A stretch of 64,000 nucleotides of DNA from Mucilaginibacter sp. (GTDB lineage: Bacteria; Bacteroidota; Bacteroidia; Sphingobacteriales; Sphingobacteriaceae): assembly GCF_028288185.1 (NCBI RefSeq), contig NZ_JAQBOF010000020.1, positions 1 through 64,000 of the forward strand, given 5' to 3'. Numbering within the stretch: the stretch's first letter is position 1; each line of letters opens with the position of its first letter. A program made the position numbers and the translations under genes. Under the pieces are notes generated by a model. The model was not told the origin of the DNA, searched no databases, and saw only the letters and a list, made by a program, of their open reading frames with translations. Shown here one piece after another: positions 53,441-61,250 of the stretch.

Positions 53441-54478
53441 ATGAATCACCCAAAACAACAAGGTTTTACATTCCCTGCCGAATGGGCTAAACATAGGGCC
53501 ACTTGGCTAAGTTGGCCGCACAAGGAAGAATCATGGCCGGGTAAATTGATGACCATTTACCCAAAATACTGTGAGTTTATTAAAGTATTGACCGAGGGTG
53601 AGTTGGTGCGCATTAATGTTAAAGATGAGCAGATGGCCGCTTTTGCCAAACAGCAATTGCAATTAGTGGGTGCCGATCTGAGTAAGATTGAGTTTTTTGA
53701 ATTTGCTACTAACGATGCCTGGTGCCGCGATCATGGCCCTGCGTTTTTGATCAATCCGGATACTAAACAAAAAGCCATTGTAGACTGGGGTTACAACGCC
53801 TGGGGTGGTAAATATCCGCCATTTGATCTGGATGATGTTATCCCTACCAAAATTGGCAACCATTATGGCTTACCGGTTTTTCATCCGGGTATTGTGATGG
53901 AGGGTGGCTCGGTTGATTTTAACGGTGCGGGTACTATTTTAACCACTACCGCCTGTCTGCTTAACCCAAACCGTAACCCGCATTTAAACCAGCAGCAGAT
54001 AGAAGAGTACCTGTATAACTATTACGGTGCAGAGCAAATTTTATGGCTGGGCGATGGTATTGTAGGCGATGATACCGATGGCCATATTGATGATATTACC
54101 CGTTTTGTAAACGAGAGTACGGTAGTTACCGTTGTTGAAGAAAACAAACACGATGACAACTATCACTTACTGCAAGAAAACCTATCCGCGTTAAAAACCA
54201 TGCGCCTGCTAAACGGCAAACAATTGGATATTATTGAACTACCAATGCCCGACCCGGTTATATATGATGACCAGCGCCTGCCGGCATCATACGCTAACTT
54301 TTACATCGGCAACGCCGCTGTGGTAGTGCCTACTTACCGTTGTGCTAATGACGATAGAGCCCTTGAGATTTTACAAGGTTGTTTCCCTGACAGGAAAGTT
54401 GTCGGTATTGATTCTACCGATATTATCTGGGGATTGGGCAGCTTTCATTGTTTAAGCCAACAAGAGCCGGAGGTGTAG
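53441..54478 (+). CDS. aguA: Agmatine deiminase
   Basis: Porphyromonas-type peptidyl-arginine deiminase family, 345 residues, converting agmatine to N-carbamoylputrescine and ammonia. N-terminal PAEWAKHRATWLSWPHKEESW, active-site NDAWCRDHGPAF (Asp, substrate contacts), GDDTDGHIDDITRF with catalytic His, and the nucleophile Cys near the end in GLGSFHCLSQQEP. No signal peptide, so the cytoplasmic agmatine enzyme rather than secreted PPAD. Downstream of aguB. Agmatine would come from an arginine decarboxylase not in this window. Confidence 0.95.
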   Translation: MNHPKQQGFTFPAEWAKHRATWLSWPHKEESWPGKLMTIYPKYCEFIKVLTEGELVRINVKDEQMAAFAKQQLQLVGADLSKIEFFEFATNDAWCRDHGPAFLINPDTKQKAIVDWGYNAWGGKYPPFDLDDVIPTKIGNHYGLPVFHPGIVMEGGSVDFNGAGTILTTTACLLNPNRNPHLNQQQIEEYLYNYYGAEQILWLGDGIVGDDTDGHIDDITRFVNESTVVTVVEENKHDDNYHLLQENLSALKTMRLLNGKQLDIIELPMPDPVIYDDQRLPASYANFYIGNAAVVVPTYRCANDDRALEILQGCFPDRKVVGIDSTDIIWGLGSFHCLSQQEPEV

Positions 54479-54526
54479 GGTTGTTTCAATCGGTTAATAA
54501 TTTTAGCTTTATACAAACTAACAACC

Positions 54527-55096
54527 ATGAAAAGATCGACAATTATTTTTGCTTTGCTAATAAGCACCATAACTATAACCTTTGCGCAACAACCCAATTT
54601 ACCAATGCGGTTAACCACATCGGCATTTGCTGATGGCGCTCTAATCCCTTTAAAATATACACAAGCATCACCAACCGGCACGGCAGTATCGCCCGAATTT
54701 ACCTGGAACACCGTACCGACCGGCACCCAAAGTTTTGTATTATGGATGCATGATGTTGACCTGGCTATAAATAAAAAAATGGATGATAACCTACACTGGC
54801 TGGTATGGAACATTCCCGGCACTACAACCTCTTTACCAGAAAATGTACCTGCCGGCGCACAACTTGCCGATGGTAGTTACCAGGTAAGCAACGCTGTTGT
54901 GGGTTATCGTGGTCCTGGCGCCGCGGCATCCGGTCCGTTGCATCATTATGTATTTGAGTTGTTTGCTTTAGATATCAAACTGGATGAAAAAGGCATGGCT
55001 ACACCGCTTGATACCAAGACCAATATCTTTAAATTAATGCAGGGCCATATTATCGGCAAAGCGGCATATATTGGATTGTTTCATCGGCCTCAATAG
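54527..55096 (+). CDS. YbhB/YbcL family PEBP-like protein, exported
   Basis: 189 residues with signal peptide MKRSTIIFALLISTITITFA. PEBP fold motifs: ADGALIPLKYTQASPTGTAVSP, SFVLWMHDVD, HWLVWNIPGT and GYRGPGAAASGPLHHYVFEL, the ligand-pocket sequence. Bacterial homologues are called Raf-kinase-inhibitor-like from fold similarity only; no kinase role is implied. Periplasmic, function unknown. 48 bp after aguA, possibly co-transcribed. Confidence 0.9.
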   Translation: MKRSTIIFALLISTITITFAQQPNLPMRLTTSAFADGALIPLKYTQASPTGTAVSPEFTWNTVPTGTQSFVLWMHDVDLAINKKMDDNLHWLVWNIPGTTTSLPENVPAGAQLADGSYQVSNAVVGYRGPGAAASGPLHHYVFELFALDIKLDEKGMATPLDTKTNIFKLMQGHIIGKAAYIGLFHRPQ

Positions 55097-55218
55097 TTAA
55101 GTAACTTTTCACCGAAAAAATCCCCGCGTTTACCGAGTTCTTTCAGGATAATCGCCAATTTTAGTTTTGGCTAGCTATATTAGTGCCTTACTTTTGAGTA
55201 AGATTTAAATTAGACATC

Positions 55219-56070
55219 ATGAATAACGATATAAATAATATAGAACATCAAAACGGACCCAATCGCGGGAAAGTTTTAGCAGGCATAGCTTTGCTTCTAA
55301 TAGGCGCAGCCTTATTGTTAAATCAATTTGACGGTTTCCCCTTCCTGCACTGGGTAATTAGCTGGCCAATGTGGTTGATTGTTTGGGGGCTTTATATGGG
55401 TGGTAAAAGTAACTTCCGCAACACGGGCTGGTTAGTAATGGTACTTATAGGCGGTTACTTTTTGGTCGATAAAATTATACCCAGCTTTGATGCGGGCGCG
55501 TTTTTCTGGCCGGTAGCATTAATAACAGCCGGAATATTTTTTATACTAAGGCGCAATAACCACAAACAAGATTATTGGGATAAAAAAGACTGGAAACGTA
55601 AATGGGAAGCCAGCAAATACGGCTTTGGCAATCCAAACCCTAATCCAAACGAACCTATAGTTGATTATACGGTTGGTGCCACACCTAACGAGCCTAATAC
55701 CCCGCCAAGCACTGGTACCGGTTTTACCGGCGATGAGCATCTGGAGACGATATCTATATTCGGTGGTGTAAAAAAGGTTATCTTTTCTAAGAATTTTCAG
55801 GGTGGCGAGATCGTAAACATATGCGGCGGTTCTGAACTTGACTTTACGCAGGCTGATATTAGCGGCCGTGTTTATATTGATGTAACCCAGGTGTTTGGCG
55901 GCACTAAAATTATTGTACCCGCACACTGGATGATCGTATCAGACATGGCATCCATATTTGCCGGTTTTGATGATAAAAGGATAAGGACAAGCGCCCCTTT
56001 AGATAGCAACAAAGTATTGGTACTAAAAGGTGTATCGATTTTTGCTGGCATAGATATACGCAGCTATTAA
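55219..56070 (+). CDS. LiaF-like membrane protein (DUF5668 / LiaF C-terminal domain)
   Basis: 283 residues. The N-terminal part has four short membrane helices of the LiaI/DUF5668 type (GIALLLIGAALLLNQF, WPVALITAGIFFILRR), a Lys/Trp-rich and Pro/Asn-rich linker, and from about residue 170 a right-handed beta repeat domain with FGGVKKVIFSKNFQGGEI, like the LiaF C-terminal domain of Gram-positive envelope-stress systems. The next two genes encode a histidine kinase and its regulator, so a membrane-anchored control role like LiaF is likely by analogy. Confidence 0.85.
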   Translation: MNNDINNIEHQNGPNRGKVLAGIALLLIGAALLLNQFDGFPFLHWVISWPMWLIVWGLYMGGKSNFRNTGWLVMVLIGGYFLVDKIIPSFDAGAFFWPVALITAGIFFILRRNNHKQDYWDKKDWKRKWEASKYGFGNPNPNPNEPIVDYTVGATPNEPNTPPSTGTGFTGDEHLETISIFGGVKKVIFSKNFQGGEIVNICGGSELDFTQADISGRVYIDVTQVFGGTKIIVPAHWMIVSDMASIFAGFDDKRIRTSAPLDSNKVLVLKGVSIFAGIDIRSY

Positions 56071-56098
56071 TTATCAACCATTACATAACTAACGCATT

Positions 56099-57133
56099 TT
56101 GGCGGTATCACAATCATTAACATTTTCAAAAATACGTTGGGCAATGTTGGCCTGCGGGCTTGCGTGGGCAGGTTTGCAGGCTTACATTATCCATGGTTTT
56201 GGATTTTTGTGGTACACTGCCACTACAGATAGTGGCATTAGCTCCATACTGCTTGCCGCCGCCTGCTGGTTAATTAATAATAACCTGCGCTACTATCAGC
56301 CCGGTAAAGGCAGTTATATTAATATATTGATATGGTGCAGCGCATTAGCTGCAGCCTGTACAGCGGGTTGCCGTTATATATTGCCTTTTTTAAATGAGGG
56401 CGTGGTATATGCCAACTTTATGATGCAATCGCTCGTCATCAGGTTTTTTACTGATTTTTTGGCGATAGGCTGGATGGCCATGATCAGTATGATCTGGTAC
56501 TCGCAGATAGACCAGAAAGAAAATGAGAAACGCAAAGCTGAAGCCGAGCAATTGGCCCGGGATGCCGAATTATATAACCTTCGTCAGCAATTACAACCCC
56601 ACTTTTTATTTAACAGCTTAAATTCCATCAACGCCCTTATCGGTTTTAAGCCCGATGAAGCGCGTAAAATGATACACCAGCTATCAGACTTTTTGCGTGG
56701 TACCCTTAAAAAAGACGATCAGTTACAGGTAACCTTAAACGAAGAACTACAACATCTAAACTTATACCTCGAAATAGAGAAAGTACGCTTCGGCCATCGC
56801 CTTAAAACGGAAATAAGCTGCGATGAGCGCTGCGGCGAAAGTGTTATGCCTGCTATGTTATTACAGCCATTGGTTGAGAATGCCATAAAGTTTGGTTTAT
56901 ATGATACTACGGATGATGTAGTAGTAAGCATCCGCGCCGAATTAGAAGGTAATTACCTGGAACTTATAGTTCAAAATCCATACGACCCTAAGACCTCGCG
57001 CCCACGCCAGGGAACCGGTTTTGGTTTAAGTGGTGTACAACGCAGATTATATTTACTTTTTGCACGTAATGATTTAATGGAAACTCACGCAAATGATAAT
57101 ATATTTACAACCATAATTAAAATACCGCAGTAA
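56099..57133 (+). CDS. LytS-type sensor histidine kinase
   Basis: 344 residues. Starts at TTG (56099): a stop codon lies two codons upstream and no ATG is available before residue 16, so a non-ATG start is required unless the protein begins within the first helix. Four membrane helices, then a coiled coil and the His_kinase domain with QLQPHFLFNSLNSINALIGF, followed by a HATPase with LLQPLVENAIKFG and GTGFGLSGVQRRL. Its stop codon directly precedes the regulator gene. Confidence 0.92.
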   Translation: MAVSQSLTFSKIRWAMLACGLAWAGLQAYIIHGFGFLWYTATTDSGISSILLAAACWLINNNLRYYQPGKGSYINILIWCSALAAACTAGCRYILPFLNEGVVYANFMMQSLVIRFFTDFLAIGWMAMISMIWYSQIDQKENEKRKAEAEQLARDAELYNLRQQLQPHFLFNSLNSINALIGFKPDEARKMIHQLSDFLRGTLKKDDQLQVTLNEELQHLNLYLEIEKVRFGHRLKTEISCDERCGESVMPAMLLQPLVENAIKFGLYDTTDDVVVSIRAELEGNYLELIVQNPYDPKTSRPRQGTGFGLSGVQRRLYLLFARNDLMETHANDNIFTTIIKIPQ

Positions 57134-57880
57134 ATGATACGTGCATTATTAATTGACGATGAGCCACTGGCTCGCATGGTTGTAAGAGAGTACCTGCAAG
57201 GTTTCCCCCAGATAGAAGTGCTACAGGAATGTGGCGATGGTTTTGAGGGCCTTAAAGCCATACAGCAACACCAGCCAGACCTTATATTTTTGGACGTGCA
57301 AATGCCCAAAATAAACGGCTTCGAGATGCTTGAACTGGTTGATGAGCAACCGGCTGTAATATTCACCACCGCTTTTGATGAGTACGCTATCAAAGCCTTT
57401 GAGGCGCACGCTACCGATTACCTGTTAAAACCATTCAGCAAAGATCGTTTTAATAAAGCTATAGAGAAATTTCTGGCACAAGCACCACATACCGTTGCGC
57501 CAAAGCAAGAGCAGGAGCAGTTGTTGCAAACCGCCTCCCACTCGCCTGCCCAGCATGAGCGTATTGTGGTAAAAACCGGCACCAAGGTAAAGATAATCCC
57601 CGTTGCTGATGTACAATATCTGCAAGCTGATGATGATTACGTAAGCGTATTTACGCAGGAAGGCTCATACCTTAAAAATAAGACCATGAGCTTTTTTGAG
57701 CAAACGCTTGATGCCCGCCAGTTTGTACGCGTACACCGCAGCTACATAGTAAGCGTGCAGGAAATAACCCGTATTGACCCTTACGAAAAAGACAGCCACC
57801 TGGCCATTCTAAAGTCAGGCGCTAAGATACCGGTTAGTAAAACCGGCTATGTTAAGCTGAAACAGGTTTTGGGGATATAG
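57134..57880 (+). CDS. LytTR response regulator
   Basis: 248 residues. Receiver domain with IDDEPLARMVV, phosphoacceptor Asp in LIFLDVQMPKINGFEML, Thr in IFTTAFDEYAIKAF and Lys in DYLLKPFSK; C-terminal LytTR DNA-binding domain from about residue 145 (RIVVKTGTKVKIIPV, VRVHRSYIVSVQEI). The ATG follows the kinase stop without a gap, so the two are translated together. It probably regulates the LiaF-like gene and other envelope genes; targets are unknown. Confidence 0.95.
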   Translation: MIRALLIDDEPLARMVVREYLQGFPQIEVLQECGDGFEGLKAIQQHQPDLIFLDVQMPKINGFEMLELVDEQPAVIFTTAFDEYAIKAFEAHATDYLLKPFSKDRFNKAIEKFLAQAPHTVAPKQEQEQLLQTASHSPAQHERIVVKTGTKVKIIPVADVQYLQADDDYVSVFTQEGSYLKNKTMSFFEQTLDARQFVRVHRSYIVSVQEITRIDPYEKDSHLAILKSGAKIPVSKTGYVKLKQVLGI

Positions 57881-57970
57881 GCTCTATTCGCCGCATTGTT
57901 ACGGCGAATAACCAAGATAATCGCCACAAAACTTATTTTTCAATCTAATATTTGCATATCTCACCGATCA

Positions 57971-57986
57971 ATCGTAATATTGCGAT
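57971..57986. promoter_or_regulatory. Candidate ArsR operator 1
   Basis: ATCGTAATATTGCGAT, an almost perfect 16-bp palindrome ending 3 bp before the arsR ATG; a near match occurs before the next gene. AT-rich dyads of this kind are typical ArsR/SmtB sites. Confidence 0.7.
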
Positions 57987-57989
57987 ATA

Positions 57990-58319
57990 ATGGGATTAAC
58001 CAAAACTGAAATATTCACCGCAGAGCAAAACCGGCTGGCCATAATGCTTAAAGCAATGGCACATCCGGCACGCATTGCTATTTTGCAGTATATCATAAAT
58101 GCTAACGCTTGTATATGTGGCGACCTGGTTGATGAGTTGGGCTTGGCGCAAGCCACTATATCGCAACACTTAAAAGAGTTGAAAAATGCAGGGTTGATAC
58201 AAGGAACTATTGAAGGTGTAAGCGTTTGCTATTGCATTGAGCCCGATGCCTGGAAATTGTTAAGTACCGAGTTAGGTACTTTCTTCGGCGCGTATACCGA
58301 TAGTAAAAACTGCTGTTAA
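57990..58319 (+). CDS. arsR: ArsR family metalloregulator
   Basis: 109 residues, winged helix. LKAMAHPARIAILQYIINAN, then CICGDLVDELGLAQATISQH, which contains a CxC pair at the start of the DNA-binding helices, the usual As(III)/Sb(III) site position (CVC in E. coli ArsR). LKNAGLIQGTIEGVSVCYCI and the C-terminal NCC add further cysteines. It should repress the operon until arsenite binds. First gene of the arsenic operon, with an operator-like palindrome overlapping its start region. Confidence 0.92.
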   Translation: MGLTKTEIFTAEQNRLAIMLKAMAHPARIAILQYIINANACICGDLVDELGLAQATISQHLKELKNAGLIQGTIEGVSVCYCIEPDAWKLLSTELGTFFGAYTDSKNCC

Positions 58320-58337
58320 AAAAATTTGTCTCAATCC

Positions 58338-58353
58338 ATCGTAATATTACAAT
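58338..58353. promoter_or_regulatory. Candidate ArsR operator 2
   Basis: ATCGTAATATTACAAT with perfect 10-bp core GTAATATTAC; 13 of 16 bases equal those of the site at 57971. It lies 15 bp before the DUF6428 start. Confidence 0.65.
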
Positions 58354-58367
58354 TAAATAATAAGAAT

Positions 58368-58892
58368 ATGGAAACTATAAACTGGCAAACATTTAAAGAA
58401 ATCTTAATAGCCAACCCAACCTTACAACTACAATTTCAATATGCCGAAGATAAATGGGTTGATGCCACCTATCACATAACAGAAATTAAACAAGCGCCCA
58501 TAACATCGGTTGATTGCGGCGGGGTAATGAACGCCTGGACAGAGATCATCATACAACTTTATGAGCCCCAAAATCAACAGCAATTACGCGCTATGGAAGT
58601 TAACAAAGCATTGGATATAATTAATGTAGTTGAAAGGGCCCTGCCGCTAAACCCGCTGGGAATAGTTAAAATAGAGTTTGGTAATTCGGCTTTTGATACC
58701 CGCCAGCTATTGCCTAACGCATTTACCATTGATGGCGATAACCTTATTGTTGATCTGAAGCCCGATGCCGTACAATGCAAAGCCATTGGCCGTGGCGGTA
58801 GTTGTGGTACCCCGGCTGCTAAACCCGTAATCCAATTAAAAAACTTAGCTACTGCTACCGCTTGTTGTGAGCCGGGTGGTGGTTGCTGCTAA
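58368..58892 (+). CDS. DUF6428 family protein
   Basis: About 174 residues, from the ATG at 58368; the frame reaches a TTG at 58326 but that part overlaps the operator palindrome. N-terminal TINWQTFKEILIANPTLQLQ, then AWTEIIIQLYEP and a central mixed region; the tail is Cys-rich (QCKAIGRGGSCGTP, ATACCEPGGGCC; seven Cys in the last 45 residues). Bacteroidota arsenic operons often carry this gene between arsR and arsC. A metalloid-binding or carrier role is likely but not shown. Confidence 0.8.
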   Translation: METINWQTFKEILIANPTLQLQFQYAEDKWVDATYHITEIKQAPITSVDCGGVMNAWTEIIIQLYEPQNQQQLRAMEVNKALDIINVVERALPLNPLGIVKIEFGNSAFDTRQLLPNAFTIDGDNLIVDLKPDAVQCKAIGRGGSCGTPAAKPVIQLKNLATATACCEPGGGCC

Positions 58893-58910
58893 TTATAAAC
58901 CCTTATTATA

Positions 58911-59330
58911 ATGAAAAACATATTAGTACTATGCACCGGTAACAGTTGCCGCAGTCAGCTAGCCGAAGGCTATTTAAGACATTTCGCCGGCAATAAAGCC
59001 GCTATTTACAGCGCCGGGATAGAAACCCACGGCGTTAACTCTAAAGCCATACAAGTTATGGCCGAGGATGGTATTGACATTAGCCATCATACATCAAATA
59101 ATGTGGATGAGTACGTGAGTATTCCGTTTGATTATGTAATTACCGTATGCGATAATGCCAAGGAAAATTGCCCCTACTTCCCTACCCAGGCGCAGCGTTT
59201 CCATTTTAATTTCCCTGATCCGGCTAAAGCAACCGGCACGCCTGATGAGGTCATGAACGAGTTTAGGCGTGTGCGCGATATGATAAAAGAGTATGCCCAT
59301 AGTTTCATTAGCCAAAACCTACCTCAATAA
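58911..59330 (+). CDS. arsC: Arsenate reductase, LMW-phosphatase type
   Basis: 139 residues. P-loop CTGNSCRS (CX5R-type, nucleophile Cys about residue 8) at the N-terminus followed by LAEGYLRHF, a second thiol in [13 protein letters not shown] and the Asp of FPDPAKATG. This matches the thioredoxin-coupled ArsC of Bacillus and Staphylococcus. It reduces As(V) to As(III) for export by the ACR3 pump encoded next. Its stop codon overlaps the pump start by one base. Confidence 0.95.
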   Translation: MKNILVLCTGNSCRSQLAEGYLRHFAGNKAAIYSAGIETHGVNSKAIQVMAEDGIDISHHTSNNVDEYVSIPFDYVITVCDNAKENCPYFPTQAQRFHFNFPDPAKATGTPDEVMNEFRRVRDMIKEYAHSFISQNLPQ

Positions 59331-60391
59331 TGGCTATCGACCACTGCGCCCCGGTTGCCGAACGTAAAAAGCTAGGCTTTTTAGATCGTTACCTTACCCT
59401 TTGGATATTTATAGCAATGGCCGTTGGTGTGGTTATAGGGAATTTTGTGCCGTCATCGGCAGCATTTATAAATTCGTACTCAAGCGGCACTACCAATATA
59501 CCATTAGCTATTGGTTTGATACTGATGATGTACCCACCGCTAGCAAAAGTAAAGTACGAGAACATGGGCAAAGTATTTAAAGATACTAAAGTACTAACCG
59601 CGTCATTAATATTAAACTGGGTAATAGGCCCCATACTAATGTTTGTGCTGGCCATAACACTGCTACACAACCATCCCGCCTATATGGTAGGGCTTATACT
59701 GATAGGCCTTGCACGGTGCATAGCTATGGTAGTAGTATGGAACGAGCTGGCTGATGGCAATCGCGAGTATGCTGCAGGGTTGATTGCCTTAAACAGCATA
59801 TTCCAGGTGTTGCTGTATAGTGTTTATGCCTATGTATTTATTACCGTGCTGCCACCGATATTTGGGTTAAAGGGGCAGGCAGTTAACATTACCATAGGCG
59901 CTATTGCCAAAAGCGTGGGTATTTATCTGGGCCTGCCTTTTGCAGCGGGTATTATAAGTCGTTATGCGCTTATCAGATTTAAAGGCGAGGAATGGTTCCA
60001 AACAAAATATGGACCCTTTATATCGCCTATAACATTAATAGCCCTGTTGTTTACCATAGTAGTGATGTTTAGCCTTAAAGGTAGTTTAATAGTACATATA
60101 CCGTTTGATGTATTGCTGATAGCTTTGCCATTAATAATATACTTCGCCGTAATGTTTTTGTTAAGTTTTTTCATCGGCAAGTATTTTGGTGCCGATTATT
60201 CGCGCAGCACATCCATAGCATTTACTGCCACGGGCAACAATTTCGAGTTGGCCATAGCAGTAGCTATAGGCGTATTCGGTATTAATAGCGGCGAAGCCTT
60301 TGCAGGTGTGATAGGGCCACTGGTTGAGGTACCCGCGCTTATCGCCTTGGTTAATGTAGCGTTTTGGTTTAGGCGGAGGTTAAAGTGGTAA
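59330..60391 (+). CDS. acr3: ACR3 family arsenite efflux pump
   Basis: 353 residues with ten membrane helices. ACR3 signatures: [32 protein letters not shown], the essential Cys in [19 protein letters not shown], and [15 protein letters not shown] near the C-terminal end. It exports arsenite using the proton-motive force. It ends the operon arsR-DUF6428-arsC-acr3; the start codon is one base within the arsC stop (TAATGG). Confidence 0.96.
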   Translation: MAIDHCAPVAERKKLGFLDRYLTLWIFIAMAVGVVIGNFVPSSAAFINSYSSGTTNIPLAIGLILMMYPPLAKVKYENMGKVFKDTKVLTASLILNWVIGPILMFVLAITLLHNHPAYMVGLILIGLARCIAMVVVWNELADGNREYAAGLIALNSIFQVLLYSVYAYVFITVLPPIFGLKGQAVNITIGAIAKSVGIYLGLPFAAGIISRYALIRFKGEEWFQTKYGPFISPITLIALLFTIVVMFSLKGSLIVHIPFDVLLIALPLIIYFAVMFLLSFFIGKYFGADYSRSTSIAFTATGNNFELAIAVAIGVFGINSGEAFAGVIGPLVEVPALIALVNVAFWFRRRLKW

Positions 60392-60404
60392 AGTGACTAA
60401 TAGT

Positions 60405-60488
60405 TAGACTTACGAAGTTTAATTCGGTATTGTTATTTTTTTAAAGGCCTCATTGAGGGCTTCGCCGTTTTAAAACTTCGTAAGTCTA
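60405..60488. terminator. Long inverted repeat between convergent genes
   Basis: TAGACTTACGAAGTTTAA at 60405 pairs with TAAAACTTCGTAAGTCTA at 60471; the loop holds a second small hairpin (GGCCTC/GAGGGC) and a T7 run. Probably terminates both acr3 and dinB transcripts. Confidence 0.7.
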
Positions 60489-60496
60489 TAAACAGT

Positions 60497-61009
60497 TTAT
60501 GCGTAATGTTTCATTTCCTCCAACTCATCGGCACTTGGGCCGTAGCTGCCGGGGATAGGTATATTTAGCAATCGCAGGTATACCCCTAGCTGCGCACGAT
60601 GATGTATAGTTTGCGCCAACGTCATGCGGATGGTTTCGTATTTAGTCATGGCAGACAGAACGTAGTCGCCACTGCGTAAGATCCATGGTTTTTCTAATTC
60701 GGTTTCGCTCATTGCTTCCAGATTTGCGCGTCCATCTGCCAGTTGATTTTCAAATACCTCTAATACATCGGCCGTATTGCTAAAAAAGGTTGGCTCGTAT
60801 GGGTTGGCGGCAAAATCAAGCCCATCAGTAGTAACAGCCATAGTTAACCAGCCGGGCAGCTCGGCAATATGATTGGTAAGTTTCATTACGCTCATGCTTT
60901 TTGGATGTGGTTGCCAGTTGTACTTATCGTTTGGAACGATGCTTAATAGGTTACGGGTAGTTTGAGCTTCCTGCTCAATTTCTTTTAATAATAATTTGAT
61001 GATTGACAT
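60497..61009 (-). CDS. DinB family protein
   Basis: 170 residues, four-helix bundle of the DinB/YfiT superfamily. N-terminal LLKEIEQEAQTTRNLLSIVP, then HIAELPGWLT and, near the C-terminus, TLAQTIHHRAQLGVYLRLL with the His residues (here H in NHIAEL and HH) that form the metal site in the family. Function of most members is unknown; some are thiol transferases. Single gene on the minus strand. Confidence 0.88.
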   Translation of the reverse strand: MSIIKLLLKEIEQEAQTTRNLLSIVPNDKYNWQPHPKSMSVMKLTNHIAELPGWLTMAVTTDGLDFAANPYEPTFFSNTADVLEVFENQLADGRANLEAMSETELEKPWILRSGDYVLSAMTKYETIRMTLAQTIHHRAQLGVYLRLLNIPIPGSYGPSADELEEMKHYA

Positions 61010-61250
61010 AGCTTTTATGGTTTTAGTGTTTGTTGATACAAAGAAACTATGAGCCAGTGACAGCCCTATGTCAGTAGGAACTTTTTAATATTATCGTAAC
61101 AGTAAATTATCCAAATATTAATTATTACATAGATAGTTATACACATCACCCCAGTTTTCCACGGCTTGTTAAGCTATTGAATTAAACATAATGCCCAGTT
61201 AACATATTCTTAACATTACACCTACACCTTTGTGGCATAAAAATTCACTC

